A stretch of DNA of 64,000 nt, taken from positions 1 to 64,000 of the forward strand of contig WHTP01000007.1 in assembly GCA_009377695.1 (NCBI GenBank), read 5' to 3'. The notes below the pieces were generated by a model. That model worked only from the letters and a program-made list of their open reading frames with translations, was not told the origin of the DNA and did not search any database. Shown in pieces: positions 26,982 through 36,842 of this stretch; within the stretch, counting starts at the first letter, position 1; each line of letters starts with the position of its first letter. This DNA is from Hyphomicrobiales bacterium. Lineage in GTDB: Bacteria; Pseudomonadota; Alphaproteobacteria; Rhizobiales; Xanthobacteraceae. The position numbers and the translations under genes are program-made.

Positions 26982-27422
26982 ATGCCCACGTTCATGGACC
27001 TCGCCCTCGACGAAGCGCGCGCCGCCGCCGCCGCGGGCGAGGTTCCGGTTGGCTGCGTAATCGTGCGCGACGGCGAGGTGATTGCGCAGGCGCACAACCG
27101 CACCCTCTCCGATCGCGATCCGACCGCGCATTGCGAGATGCTGGCGATCCGCCAGGCCGCGGAGGCGCTCGCCTCGGAGCGGCTGACCGATTGCGATCTC
27201 TACGTCACGCTTGAGCCCTGCGCGATGTGCGCGGCGGCGATTTCGTTTGCGCGTATCCGGCGGCTTTACTACGGCGCTGCCGACGTCAAAGGCGGCGCCG
27301 TCGAGAACGGCGTGCGTTTCTTCACGTCGCCGACCTGCCACCATCGTCCCGACGTTTATGGCGGGATCGCCGAGGCCGAGGCGGCGGCGCTGCTCAAGGA
27401 TTTCTTCCGCGCGCGGCGGTAG
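26982..27422 (+). CDS. tadA: tRNA-specific adenosine deaminase
   Basis: A 146-residue zinc deaminase that converts wobble adenosine 34 of tRNA(Arg) to inosine. Zinc and catalytic motifs are TAHCEMLAIR (the usual HAE reads HCE, with the proton-shuttling Glu kept) and EPCAMCAAAI. The ATG at 26982 opens the conserved N-terminus; the frame extends upstream only into the palindromic repeat. Another repeat begins at its stop codon. Confidence 0.92.
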   Translation: MPTFMDLALDEARAAAAAGEVPVGCVIVRDGEVIAQAHNRTLSDRDPTAHCEMLAIRQAAEALASERLTDCDLYVTLEPCAMCAAAISFARIRRLYYGAADVKGGAVENGVRFFTSPTCHHRPDVYGGIAEAEAAALLKDFFRARR

Positions 27423-27514
27423 AGCATGATCCCGAAAAGCCTGCCCGGGACCTGATCCGGTGAACCAGTCTTCGGACGAGCCTGCTCTCGGGCTCGACCC
27501 CAGGGATCATGCTC
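27421..27514. repeat. Inverted repeat AGAGCATGATCCC type
   Basis: Arms AGAGCATGATCCC and GGGATCATGCTC enclose GAGCCTGCTCTCGGGCTC. Repeats with the AGAGCATGATC core are frequent in Bradyrhizobiaceae. It may double as a terminator for tadA. Confidence 0.65.
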
Positions 27515-27532
27515 ACGCTCTGAGAAAGCGAA

Positions 27533-27763
27533 TCAACCGTGCCGCAGCCGGTTGCGTACGCAGCGTTCAATGCCGCGCAGGCGCACACGCCACGACAGCG
27601 CGCGTGTCGGATTACGCCTGAACGACTGGTTGCAGCAATCGACCCAGACCCGTCCGCGTTCGGCCGACGGCCGACAGTTCATCGCCCGGTCCTGGGCAAC
27701 GACCGGATCGCCGGTAGCAAGCACGAGCATCGCAATCAGCAAGACCCCGGCGTACGTCCGCAT
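27533..27763 (-). CDS. Small exported cysteine-containing protein
   Basis: A 76-residue protein with a signal peptide (about residues 1-24, ending VVAQ). The mature part is basic with four cysteines (MNCRPS, VDCCNQS, ERCVRN), which could form disulphides in the periplasm. Function unknown; its compactness and signal make it credible as a real gene. Confidence 0.55.
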   Translation of the reverse strand: MRTYAGVLLIAMLVLATGDPVVAQDRAMNCRPSAERGRVWVDCCNQSFRRNPTRALSWRVRLRGIERCVRNRLRHG

Positions 27764-27919
27764 GAAATCCGCGACTCCTTGAACGGTCTTCAGTGGCGCT
27801 GCGCTCCGCCATGGACCGCAGGCTTGTCAACGGCCCGCCGGCGGCATTCGTCAACGGACGGTTCACCGATTAGTATCCTTAACCCTTCGCCCCTGCCTAC
27901 CGAAATCGAGGAGAGCTGC

Positions 27920-28210
27920 ATGCTGAAGACATCCGCTGCCGGTCTGGCTGCCTTGATCGTTGCATGGACAGCCACGCTGCCTGACCGCGCAGGTGCGCAG
28001 GTGCAGCAAACGTTCAAGAGCCTCGTCGGTCGCGGATTCGAGATCAAGAGCGTCACCTTTGCGAAGGGCGAAACGACCGGCGACCGGGAGACATTCGTGG
28101 TGACCTTGCAGCGCGAAAAGTCGGTTGCCGTGTGCTATTTTGCCGCAACAACCTGGATCAATCTGAGCACCAACGCGCTTGAGGACGCAAGGCGCTGCGA
28201 GGTTCGCTGA
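27920..28210 (+). CDS. Small exported hypothetical protein
   Basis: A 96-residue protein with a signal peptide (about residues 1-26, ending RAGAQ). The mature part reads like a compact beta-rich domain with two cysteines (VAVCYF and ARRCEV). GAGGAG lies just upstream of the ATG; the frame is open to 27539 but this start gives a clean signal sequence. No family recognised. Confidence 0.65.
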   Translation: MLKTSAAGLAALIVAWTATLPDRAGAQVQQTFKSLVGRGFEIKSVTFAKGETTGDRETFVVTLQREKSVAVCYFAATTWINLSTNALEDARRCEVR

Positions 28211-28236
28211 CGGATCCCGCAGAGTACAAAGCGCCA

Positions 28237-29064
28237 TCAGCTCTCCAGCAGCGCGGTCAGCCGCTGCCTGATCTCGGTCTTGGACGGCTCGCATACACGC
28301 AGGATCGCGCTCGCCTGGAAAAAATCGAGAGTGCGGAACAGTCCCACTTTCGGCCGGATGATCAGGTCGGGGGCGCCGTGCTTGAGCTTCTCGGTGATGA
28401 TCGCCTGCCCCATCACCAGGATAGTGGCGAGGATCGCCTCCCAGGGCGATGGGAAATCGCCGCGGCCGTCATTCGGCTCGCCGGAAATATCGACCGCGAC
28501 AATGACGTCGGCGCACCCGCGCAACTGATCGAACGGCAGAGGATTGGTCGCACCGCCATCGACCAGCATTCGATCGCCGATGGCGATCGGCCGCACCAGG
28601 GTCGGCAACGCCATCGAGGCCGCCACCGCGCAGCGCAGCGAGCCCGACGACAGCACCACCTGCTCCCGCCGGTAGAGGTCCGAAGCGATCACCTTGAGTG
28701 GAATTTTGAGGTCGCCGAAATCCTTCGGGATCATCGCTGGAAGGAAGTGCTCGCAGAATTTCTCGCCGTCGACTTGCGTGGCGCTGCCGAACCCGCCCGA
28801 GAACAGGCTCGCAAAGCTGCCGGCGCGCGCCGCCATCAGCCGGCGGAGCACCTCGCTGCGGTCATGCGCAAGCGTGATGACGTGCCGCCTGATCTCGCGG
28901 CCAGACATGCCGGCGGCATAGGCGGCGCCGATCATGGCGCCAACCGACGTACCCGCGATGGCGGTCGGCCGCACGCCCAAATCGTCGAGCACTTCGAGCA
29001 CCGTGATATGCGCAATGCCGCGGGCACCGCCGCCGCCGAGCGCAATCGCGAGTGATTTCGTCAT
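28237..29064 (-). CDS. Patatin-like phospholipase (RssA type)
   Basis: A 275-residue lipid acyl hydrolase. The oxyanion loop is GGGGARG (residues 10-16), the nucleophile is S40 in GTSVG, and the dyad Asp is D169 in DGG. It lacks extra domains and resembles the short RssA/YchK group. Its start overlaps the purD stop by four bases (ATGA), so it is translated from the purD transcript, although no link with purine synthesis is known. Confidence 0.93.
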   Translation of the reverse strand: MTKSLAIALGGGGARGIAHITVLEVLDDLGVRPTAIAGTSVGAMIGAAYAAGMSGREIRRHVITLAHDRSEVLRRLMAARAGSFASLFSGGFGSATQVDGEKFCEHFLPAMIPKDFGDLKIPLKVIASDLYRREQVVLSSGSLRCAVAASMALPTLVRPIAIGDRMLVDGGATNPLPFDQLRGCADVIVAVDISGEPNDGRGDFPSPWEAILATILVMGQAIITEKLKHGAPDLIIRPKVGLFRTLDFFQASAILRVCEPSKTEIRQRLTALLES

Positions 29065-30347
29065 GGCGTCTGTGCCTGCTCCCGCTCGACCGCGCGCCAG
29101 CCGATGTCGCGGCGGCAGAACCCGTCAGGCCAGCGGATGCGGTCGACGGCCGCGTAGGCGCGCGTCTGCGCCTGCTCGGCGTTCTTGCCGATCGCGCAGA
29201 CATTGAGCACGCGGCCGCCATTCGCGACGATGTGCCCGCCCTGCTCTGCCGTGCCGGCGTGGAAGATCTCGACACCCTCGACCTCGGCCGCCGCGTCGAG
29301 ACCCTCGATCACCGAGCCCTTCCCGTAGCGACCTGGATAGCCCTTCGCCGCCATCACCACGGTGAGCGCCGTGTCGGGAAACCAGCGCAGATCAAGATGG
29401 CGCAACTGTCCTTCCGCCGACGCCAGCAACGCGGGAACGATGTCCGACATCAGCCGCAGCATCAGCACCTGGCACTCCGGGTCGCCAAAGCGGACATTGT
29501 ACTCGATCAGCTTCGGCCCGGACTTGGTGATCATCAGTCCGAGATAGAGCACGCCGGTGAACGGCATGCCCATCTCCTTCATCGCAGCGACGGTGGGCAG
29601 CACGAACTCGTCCATGGCGCGGCGTTCCATGGCCGCGGTCATGACCGCCACCGGCGAATAGGCGCCCATGCCCCCGGTGTTCGGACCCTTGTCGCCGTCT
29701 GATACGCGTTTGTGGTCCTGCGCCGAGACCAGCGGAATCGCGGTCTCGCCATCGCAGAGCGCAAAGAACGACGCCTCCTCGCCTTCAAGAAATTCCTCGA
29801 TCACCACCTCGGCGCCGGCCTCGCCGAGACCGCCGCCGAACATCATGTCGATCGCCGCTTCCGCCTCAGCGACATTTTGCGCCACCACAACACCCTTGCC
29901 GGCGGCAAGGCCGTCGGCTTTCACAACGATCGGTGCGCCCTTGCTGCGGACGTAGGCCTTCGCCGGCGCGGCCGCCGCGAACCGCTCATAGCCGGCGGTC
30001 GGAATCCCGTACTTGCGGCAGAGGTCCTTGGTGAAGCCTTTGGAAGTCTCGAGCTGCGCGGCCGCCCGCCGTGCGCCAAATGCCTTGATCCCGGCCGCCG
30101 CCAGATCGTCGACGATTCCGGCCGCCATCGGCGCCTCCGGCCCGACCACGACAAGATCGACCCTGTGCGTATGACAGAATGCAATGACCGCCGCGTGATC
30201 GCCCGGATCGAGGGCTACCAGCTCGCACTCGCGGGCGATCCCGGCATTACCCGGGGTGCAATAGAGCCGCTCTACCAGGGGGCTCGCCGCGATTTTCCAG
30301 GCCAGCGCATGTTCGCGGCCGCCGGAGCCGATAAGAAGGATGTTCAT
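29061..30347 (-). CDS. purD: Phosphoribosylamine-glycine ligase
   Basis: A 428-residue ATP-grasp enzyme that joins glycine to phosphoribosylamine in purine synthesis. It opens with [17 protein letters not shown], has the ATP-grasp loop [18 protein letters not shown], and the conserved [10 protein letters not shown] and VRFGDPECQ. The length is standard. It leads a two-gene unit with the patatin. Confidence 0.97.
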   Translation of the reverse strand: MNILLIGSGGREHALAWKIAASPLVERLYCTPGNAGIARECELVALDPGDHAAVIAFCHTHRVDLVVVGPEAPMAAGIVDDLAAAGIKAFGARRAAAQLETSKGFTKDLCRKYGIPTAGYERFAAAAPAKAYVRSKGAPIVVKADGLAAGKGVVVAQNVAEAEAAIDMMFGGGLGEAGAEVVIEEFLEGEEASFFALCDGETAIPLVSAQDHKRVSDGDKGPNTGGMGAYSPVAVMTAAMERRAMDEFVLPTVAAMKEMGMPFTGVLYLGLMITKSGPKLIEYNVRFGDPECQVLMLRLMSDIVPALLASAEGQLRHLDLRWFPDTALTVVMAAKGYPGRYGKGSVIEGLDAAAEVEGVEIFHAGTAEQGGHIVANGGRVLNVCAIGKNAEQAQTRAYAAVDRIRWPDGFCRRDIGWRAVEREQAQTP

Positions 30348-30510
30348 TGCCTACAGTCAGGTGCTGTTGGGGCGGCGGCCGTGGTGTATCATCCCATGGG
30401 GCGCCGCAACAACCGGCACGTGGCTGTCTCCACGATCGCAAGGTGATCGCAACGGTGATCGCACAATGATCGCAGGACAGTCGCGGCGGGATCGCAGCAG
30501 GTAGCAATTC

Positions 30511-31227
30511 ATGAGCCGCTTGGCACGCACGTTCATTGCCGGTCTTCTCGTCATCCTGCCTATCGTCCTGACCATCGTTCTGGTGGTCTGGGTGGGAAAT
30601 ATCATCTTCACCTTCGTCGGCCCCCACAGCGTGTTTGGCACGATGCTGATTACGCTTGGGTTTGGATTCTCGGCGTCGACCTGGGTCGCCTATCTCTCCG
30701 GCGTGCTGATCGTGGCGTTGTGCATCTATGTGCTCGGCCTGATTATCGAGTCGCGGTTGGAGCACAGCGTCCATAACATCATCGGCAATGTGATGCAGCG
30801 CATCCCGTTGATCGGCTACATCTACGACTTGGCGAGGCGCCTGATCGCCATCGTCGAGCGCAAGGATGACGGCACCTTCAGCGGCATGCGTCCGGTCTGG
30901 TGCTTCTTCGGCGGCGAAGGCGGCGCGGCGGTGCTGGCATTGCTGCCGTCTCCCGAGGCGGTCACGCTCAATGGCGAGCGCTATCACGTCGTCCTCATCC
31001 CATCGGCGCCGGTGCCGGTCGGCGGTGCCCTGATCTATGTCCCGGCCAAATGGGTGAAGCCCGCCGACATCGGGATCGAGGGGTTGATGAGCATCTATGT
31101 CGCGATGGGCGTCGCGCCGCGGCAGCCGGGCGTTGCGCCTGCGGTCATCAAGCCGCCCCCGGTCGTGCCGTCCGCACCCACGGTGCCCCAAGAACCGCCG
31201 CCGGCGGCGCCAGCGAAGCAGGAATAG
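30511..31227 (+). CDS. DUF502 family membrane protein
   Basis: A 238-residue inner-membrane protein with two strong membrane segments (about residues 10-32 and 60-85). A conserved cytosolic region follows (RIPLIGYIYDLARRL) and then a domain with GGEGGAAVLALLPSPEAV and LIYVPAKWVKPADI. The C-terminus is a Pro/Ala-rich tail of about 25 residues. DUF502 proteins are widespread and uncharacterised. Confidence 0.88.
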   Translation: MSRLARTFIAGLLVILPIVLTIVLVVWVGNIIFTFVGPHSVFGTMLITLGFGFSASTWVAYLSGVLIVALCIYVLGLIIESRLEHSVHNIIGNVMQRIPLIGYIYDLARRLIAIVERKDDGTFSGMRPVWCFFGGEGGAAVLALLPSPEAVTLNGERYHVVLIPSAPVPVGGALIYVPAKWVKPADIGIEGLMSIYVAMGVAPRQPGVAPAVIKPPPVVPSAPTVPQEPPPAAPAKQE

Positions 31228-31331
31228 GCCGCGCGATTATCGCGGCCGATCGCACTGGCAAAGCTTCTGCTTCCAAGGAATAATATGTCCTGACAAGCGG
31301 CCGGTTAGGAGAGCCGCAGGCAGGAGAGGAA

Positions 31332-32318
31332 ATGACGATGAGGATCGTACGGACGATTTGCGCCATGCTGGCCGGCGCGGTCCTTTTCGGCGGCGTGTTC
31401 GCTAATTTGGCGCAGGCACAGACCTTCCCGAATCGCCCGATCCGCATCCTGGTGACGATCCCGCCGGGCGGCGCACCCGACATCTCCGCGCGCCTGCTGG
31501 CGCAGAGCCTGAACGAGACGCTCGGCTGGTCGGTCGTGATCGAGAACCGTCCCGGCGCCAACGGCAACATTGCCGCGGAGGCGGTCGCGAAGGCCGATCC
31601 CGACGGCTACACGCTGCTGCTGCATGCCGACAGCGGCATCACCATCAATCCGCACGTCTACGGCAAGCTTCCCTACGATCCGCTCAAGGATCTCGTGCCG
31701 GTCGCGAGCGTAGCGACCAACCAGTTCATGCTGTCGCTCAATCCGCAGGTGCCGGCGAAGACGTTCCAGGAGTTTATCGACTATGCGCGCAAGACCACAC
31801 CCCCACTACCCTATGCGTCGGGCGGCAACGGCAGCCAGCATCAATTGATGATGGAGATGCTCAAGCAGCGCGCAAAGATCGATCTCCTGCACGTGCCGTT
31901 CCGCGGCGCCGCACCGGCGACCACCGCGACGGTTGCGGGTGACACCAAGGTCTTGTTCTCAGGCTCGGCCAGCGCGTCGCTGATCCAGTCCGGTCAGTTG
32001 CGCGCGGTCGCGACCAGCGGCAAGAAGCGCGCCGCCCGCTTCCCCGACCTCCCGACCATCGGCGAGTTCTATCCGGGTTACGCGGTCGATATCTGGCTCG
32101 GACTGTTTGCACCGGCCGGAACGCCGGAGCCGATCGTGACGCGGCTACGCACGGAAGTGCACAAGTTCCTGTCCGACGCCAAGTTCGCGAAAAAGCTAAA
32201 CGTCTCCGGCAGCCTCGAGCCGCTGGTGCTCTCGCCGGCGGATTTTTCCAAGCTGATCCACGAGGACTACGAGAAATACGGCGCGATCGTCCGGCAACTC
32301 GGCATCAAGATCAACTGA
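31332..32318 (+). CDS. Bug/TctC family receptor
   Basis: A 328-residue periplasmic receptor with a signal peptide ending near AQAQ (residue 31). Family motifs are PIRILVTIPPGGAPDISARL, VENRPGANGNIAAEAVAKA and VPFRGAAPATTATVAGD. GGAGAGGAA precedes the start. It stands alone, with no TctA or TctB nearby. Confidence 0.92.
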   Translation: MTMRIVRTICAMLAGAVLFGGVFANLAQAQTFPNRPIRILVTIPPGGAPDISARLLAQSLNETLGWSVVIENRPGANGNIAAEAVAKADPDGYTLLLHADSGITINPHVYGKLPYDPLKDLVPVASVATNQFMLSLNPQVPAKTFQEFIDYARKTTPPLPYASGGNGSQHQLMMEMLKQRAKIDLLHVPFRGAAPATTATVAGDTKVLFSGSASASLIQSGQLRAVATSGKKRAARFPDLPTIGEFYPGYAVDIWLGLFAPAGTPEPIVTRLRTEVHKFLSDAKFAKKLNVSGSLEPLVLSPADFSKLIHEDYEKYGAIVRQLGIKIN

Positions 32319-32624
32319 TACCTCGTTCAGCAACTGATCGGTTTCCAGAGATCTGGGACTTCGAAAGCAGATCGGCTTGTCCAAGCCGTGAGCTAGCCTT
32401 TTGCCTGCTCGCCGCCGAGCCCGAGTTAGGGGCCATAACCAGCGGTCCCCACTGGCCAGGCGACACCGCGCTTGACGGTCGCCGAGGAACCTCCGCGATG
32501 CCACGACTTTGGCGTATCGCCGCCCTGACCCGACCGTGAAAATGTCGGAACCCGGTGCTGACCTCTCAACCGACGGGGCATCTCCGGGGATCAGGGAGCA
32601 CGCGCGGGGACGCGTGACGGGTGG
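32319..32624. other. Intergenic region without recognised feature
   Basis: About 300 bases between the receptor gene and the next hypothetical gene. No gene or clear repeat is visible; it presumably carries the promoter of the downstream gene. Confidence 0.4.
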
Positions 32625-33701
32625 ATGCGGCGGACGCTGATCGTCCTCATTATCAACATCGGATTTGTACTCGGCAGCCTTTGGCCCGTGGCATCGGCGG
32701 CTCCGCAGCGTGAGCTGCGGATGCTTGAATTGCTGACGCCGGATTCGGTGCTGCGCTGGATCAACGGCTACCGGCAAAACCCCAACCCGGCCGGTGTCCC
32801 GGACGTGGTCAAGGCCTTAAGCCGCATGGGCGGGTTCAAGGACCCGGAGCAGGCCGGGCCCTATCTCGGCTTCATTGCCGGCGTGATCGGCACCGAACAC
32901 GAGCGCGCCGGAGAGCTGATCGGCAAGATGCTTTCGGTGCCGGAGGAGAACCACTGGGTGATCGTGCGTGCGATCGCCTATTCGGCGCATCCCGACTGGA
33001 AGCATCTGCTGCGGGTATTTGCTCCGCGCATGCCGTCGCGCCAGGTGATGATCCGCAACTACCTCACCAACCGGTCGCCGACGCTGTTCCAGGTCGCGCC
33101 GCGCCGAACCCAGACGGCGGCACAGCGGTTCCGCTCCTACTTCTCTTACGACACTTATTTCGGCGATGGGAAGAAGAAGGGCCCGCGCGAGGAGCTTGAG
33201 CCCTCGCCGGAGCTGCTCGACACGTTCTGGGGCTACTACTTCGCGAGCGGACGCTACCGGCCGGTCTCGCGCATCGTCGCGATGCTGCCGTATTCGAACG
33301 ATGCCAACAACGTCGATCTGCTCACGCTTGGCAACATGGCGAAGTTCACACTGGCGAGCAACGCGGTGCGCGATATCAAGCTTCTGGACATGCTCCGGCA
33401 AGCGAATCAAGCGAACCCGCCGAAGCCGATCGCGACCCCGCTCAAGGAAGTCATCACCGCCGCCGAGACCGTCGAGACCTCGCGGCTGCGCAAGGAAGCG
33501 ATGGCCTCGATCGAGGAGCTGCGGCGCAAGGGCCCGGCGTCCCGGCGAGAAGTGTCGAAGTGGGGCCAAGTCGGCATCGGCGCGCTATCGCTCGGCTGCG
33601 TCGGCGCCGCCGCCGTGGGCGCGGTCGCGCTTGGCCTGCCTTGCGTGGTCGGCGGCGCGCTGTCGTCAGCCGGGCTCAGGTACTACGAGATGCAACAGTA
33701 G
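32625..33701 (+). CDS. Exported hypothetical protein with C-terminal membrane segment
   Basis: A 358-residue protein with a signal peptide (about residues 1-26) and a largely helical middle. The C-terminal hydrophobic segment is rich in Gly/Ala/Val (GALSLGCVGAAAVGAVALGLP, broken by two Cys), about residues 320-350. No known family is recognised. A partial copy with a large internal deletion lies about 3 kb downstream (36547-36842), so this region has been duplicated. Confidence 0.75.
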   Translation: MRRTLIVLIINIGFVLGSLWPVASAAPQRELRMLELLTPDSVLRWINGYRQNPNPAGVPDVVKALSRMGGFKDPEQAGPYLGFIAGVIGTEHERAGELIGKMLSVPEENHWVIVRAIAYSAHPDWKHLLRVFAPRMPSRQVMIRNYLTNRSPTLFQVAPRRTQTAAQRFRSYFSYDTYFGDGKKKGPREELEPSPELLDTFWGYYFASGRYRPVSRIVAMLPYSNDANNVDLLTLGNMAKFTLASNAVRDIKLLDMLRQANQANPPKPIATPLKEVITAAETVETSRLRKEAMASIEELRRKGPASRREVSKWGQVGIGALSLGCVGAAAVGAVALGLPCVVGGALSSAGLRYYEMQQ

Positions 33702-34065
33702 CGCGGATTGACTGGCCGACACGGTGCCGGCAGGAGCAGTGAGGCGATGTTGCATGCCAAGCTGTGCCGGCGAAGGCCGTTGCGTGCGAGCGACAATCGG
33801 CGATCCCATCGGACGTTTGGAATTTGTTTCGGATCTCGCGCGGTTTCGATCCTCATCCGAGCAAGCTTGTACATGGTCTCCACGCCTACCTTGCCGCTCC
33901 GATGCCGGAGTCTCGCATCGACACTCCGCGATGAGCCGGCCGGCATTGAACCGATGCAACGCTGAGATCGGCCCGCCACGCATTGGTACTAACCTACGCC
34001 GTGGCGAAGGGTGTTTCACTGTATGCATCGTTGACGTATTCCGAGAGCCTCGTGGGGTCCTCAAC
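33702..34065. other. Intergenic region upstream of the sulfotransferase
   Basis: The reading frame of the next gene is open across this stretch, but its translation has no signal peptide or family similarity. The sequence is less GC-rich than the housekeeping part of the window. Nothing else is visible. Confidence 0.4.
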
Positions 34066-34878
34066 ATGAGCCGACTAAGCAAATTCCTCAGGTGGACGGC
34101 CCCCGAACTCACGTCGAAAATCAGAGGACAGGCGCTAACTGCGCATTATCGCTTGATGGGCCCAAGACTGCCACCGAACTTTCGGACGGTCTTCGGAAAA
34201 TCCATGCCGCGCAGCGGTCACCATTTCTTGGAGACCATGCTCGATCGTTATTTCGGTCGTGAGTATCAGTACTGTGAGTTTTATCAGCCGCGGGGCTGCT
34301 GCCACTGTATTCCGTGCGTGCGCCGCTATGACCCCAACCGGGGCAACCGTTATTTCATGCAGAAAAGTCACGATTTTCCGTTGAAGGATGATCCCGGCCT
34401 CAATGGATTGTACCTCATCCAGTTCAGATCCTTGATACCTCGCTTGCAATCGGATTTTGAAATGGTGGTCAGGGAAGGGGTGCCCAACAGACGAGATATG
34501 TTCGAGCAGTTCTGTGTCGGACGGACGGACTACTTCGTTCGGTTCTATGAAAAATGGATCAAGACCCCTGCTCCCAATCGCCTTGTAATCTCGTACGAGT
34601 CGTTGACCGAGGATACTTTTTCGTCGTTAGCAAGGGCGGTGCGCTTTGTATCTGGAGATGATCACGTGGACGCCGCCTGGATTGCGGAAATCGTCGCGAC
34701 TTCAAGGTCCAAGGTTGGAGCAACGAGCGTCGGTCCCGCGATTCGAGATCCACGCATTCACCGGTTCTATGACGAAGACTTCTTCCGGAAACTGGAGACC
34801 GTCGTACTTGACCGATGCGGTGCGGTTTCAATGAGGTTCCATTTCATCACGCCAAGCAAGTCGCAGCCGTCACCATAG
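34066..34878 (+). CDS. Sulfotransferase-like protein
   Basis: A 270-residue protein. The PAPS 5'-phosphosulfate loop is recognisable as KSMPRSGHHFLETML (about residues 45-59), and a later LVISYESLTED resembles the 3'-phosphate/substrate segment of P-loop sulfotransferases. Cysteines cluster in RGCCHCIPCVRR (about residues 83-94), which may bind metal. It would transfer sulfate to an unidentified acceptor. Base composition is lower in GC than neighbours, suggesting transfer. The ATG at 34066 follows GTGGGG and begins where family-like sequence begins; a longer start is open. Confidence 0.65.
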   Translation: MSRLSKFLRWTAPELTSKIRGQALTAHYRLMGPRLPPNFRTVFGKSMPRSGHHFLETMLDRYFGREYQYCEFYQPRGCCHCIPCVRRYDPNRGNRYFMQKSHDFPLKDDPGLNGLYLIQFRSLIPRLQSDFEMVVREGVPNRRDMFEQFCVGRTDYFVRFYEKWIKTPAPNRLVISYESLTEDTFSSLARAVRFVSGDDHVDAAWIAEIVATSRSKVGATSVGPAIRDPRIHRFYDEDFFRKLETVVLDRCGAVSMRFHFITPSKSQPSP

Positions 34879-35034
34879 TCGCACCGCCCAGCGCCTTGCG
34901 GGCTATTCGGAGGCAAAAGGCGACCCTTTGTCGCTCGCAACCAATAGGCTGACGCGCACGACTGGACCACGTCGACCGCGCGTGGCAGGTTCTACTCTCC
35001 GTCAAACGTTGGGCTGATCCAAGGGAGGAATGCC

Positions 35035-35670
35035 ATGGCCTACGTCGACTGGATGATCAAGGGACCGGAACTAGGCACCTGCAACTGCGACTGGGGATGC
35101 CCCTGCCAGTTCAATGCGCTGCCCACACGAGGCAACTGCCGCGCGGTCGTGGCGCTGCGCGTCGACGAGGGCTATTTCGGCAACGTCCGGCTGGACGGAC
35201 TGAAGGCCGCCGCGATCCTTGCCTGGCCGGGGGCTATCCATGAGGGTCACGGCGAAGCCTTGGCCATCATCGACGAGCGGGCCGACGAGCAACAGCGTGA
35301 AGCCCTCCTGAAGATCCTGACCGGGCAGGAGACAGAGCCGTTCGCGACGATCTTCAACGTTGCCGCGGCGATGACGGAGACCTTCCACGACCCGCTGTTC
35401 AAGCCGATCGAGTTCGAGGTCGACCAAGAGAAGCGGACAGGCCGTTTCTCGGTCGCTGGAATCATTGACGTCAAAGGCGAGCCGATTCGTAATCCTATCA
35501 CCGGCGAAGAGCATCGCGCCAAGCTCGTGCTGCCGCATGGCTTCGAATACATCGAAGCAGAATTTGCGAGCAGCACGGCGAAGACCATGGGCACGATCGA
35601 GAATGACTGGACTGGCCGCCACGCGCATTTTTGCATGCTGCACATGGGGCCAAACGGACTGATACACTGA
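35035..35670 (+). CDS. DUF1326 domain protein
   Basis: A 211-residue protein with the family signature GTCNCDWGCPCQFN at residues 14-27, a cysteine cluster that could bind metal, and the end pattern HAHFCMLHMGPNG. DUF1326 proteins are uncharacterised and commonly sit next to DUF2182 membrane proteins, as here. AAGGGAGGAA lies directly upstream of the ATG. Confidence 0.9.
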   Translation: MAYVDWMIKGPELGTCNCDWGCPCQFNALPTRGNCRAVVALRVDEGYFGNVRLDGLKAAAILAWPGAIHEGHGEALAIIDERADEQQREALLKILTGQETEPFATIFNVAAAMTETFHDPLFKPIEFEVDQEKRTGRFSVAGIIDVKGEPIRNPITGEEHRAKLVLPHGFEYIEAEFASSTAKTMGTIENDWTGRHAHFCMLHMGPNGLIH

Positions 35671-35679
35671 GTTCCGGCT

Positions 35680-36528
35680 TTGACAGCCCGCGCGCTTGAA
35701 TCCGTCCTGAGGCGCGACAGGCTCGTCGTCGCGATGAGCCTCGCCGGTCTCTGCCTGCTGTCCTGGCTCTTCTTGATCCATCTGGCGCTGCAGATGGAGA
35801 CGATGGAGGGCATGGCGGCGCGGATGATGAGCATGCCGGTCGGGGATGCCGTATCGACGCTGCTCGGCACCGTCCTGAGTCCGGGAGCAGCGGCGTTTGC
35901 GGACGCGACCGTCAACTTCGCCCTGGTCGCACTGATGTGGGCGGTGATGATGGTCGGCATGATGGTCCCGAGCGCGGCGCCGACGATCCTGCTCTTCTCG
36001 GCGTTGGAGCGGAAGCGCGCGGCGACGGACCGGATCGGCGGACGGACCGCCTCGTTCGTCGCCGGCTATTTCGCCATCTGGAGCGCATTCTCGATCGCCG
36101 CGGCGGCGGCGCAGACAGCGCTGGCGCACACGGACCTCATGTCCATGCAGATGGCGACGACGAGCGCCGCGTTGAGCGGCGCCGTGTTCATCGCGGCGGG
36201 GCTCTTCGAGTTCACGCCGCTGAAGGACCGCTGTCTCGTCCATTGCCGGTCGCCGCTCGAGTGGATCCCGCGTCACATGCGCCCGGGCCGACTGGGGGCG
36301 TTCCGCATGGGCGTCATGCACGGCGCCTACTGCGTCGGCTGTTGCTGGGCGCTGATGCTCCTGCTTTTCGTCGGCGGCGTCATGAACCTCATCTGGGTGG
36401 CGATCCTCGCAGCCGTCGTGCTTGTGCAAAAGGTGCTGCCAGGCGGAGTTATTCTCGCCCGGCTTGCCGGCCTTGTGCTCGTCGTCTGTGGCGTCGCGCT
36501 CCTCGCACGGCCGCTGATCTTTACGTAA
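35680..36528 (+). CDS. DUF2182 metal-binding-type integral membrane protein
   Basis: A 282-residue polytopic membrane protein. Conserved features are the Met-rich WAVMMVGMMVPSAAP segment and GVMHGAYCVGCCWALM, with further Met runs (METMEGMAARMMSM). Such Met/Cys/His content suggests copper or other metal handling, but no function is proven. TTG at 35680 keeps the conserved RDRLVV N-terminus; ATG 35734 is the alternative. It follows the DUF1326 gene by nine bases, so the two form an operon. Confidence 0.88.
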   Translation: MTARALESVLRRDRLVVAMSLAGLCLLSWLFLIHLALQMETMEGMAARMMSMPVGDAVSTLLGTVLSPGAAAFADATVNFALVALMWAVMMVGMMVPSAAPTILLFSALERKRAATDRIGGRTASFVAGYFAIWSAFSIAAAAAQTALAHTDLMSMQMATTSAALSGAVFIAAGLFEFTPLKDRCLVHCRSPLEWIPRHMRPGRLGAFRMGVMHGAYCVGCCWALMLLLFVGGVMNLIWVAILAAVVLVQKVLPGGVILARLAGLVLVVCGVALLARPLIFT

Positions 36529-36546
36529 GTCAAAGACCGCTTCGGG

Positions 36547-36842
36547 TCAGGCCGTGCCCTATCTCGGCTTCATTGCCGGCGTGATCGGCACCGAACACGA
36601 GCGCGCCGGAGAACTGATCGGCAAGATGCTTCCGGTGCCGGAGGAGAACCACGGGGTGGTCGTGCGTGCGATCGCCTATTCGGCGCATCCCGTCGATAGG
36701 CGGGTCCCTTTCGGCGCAAGTCCTCGCACGAAGTGTCGAAGTGGGCCAGATCGGCACCGGCGCGCTGGCGCTCGGCTGCATCGGCGCCGCCGTTGCCGGT
36801 GCCGTCGCACTCGGCCTGCCGTGCGTGGTCGGCGGCGGGACC
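36547..36842 (+). pseudogene. Deleted partial copy of the 32625-33701 gene
   Basis: The first about 145 bases match the parent from GPYLGFIAGVIG to AIAYSAHP with only a few changes. The next part jumps to the parent's C-terminal segment (SKWGQ to LGLPCVVGG), so about 550 bases are missing, and the two pieces are joined out of frame. Start and end of the parent gene are also absent. Confidence 0.85.
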
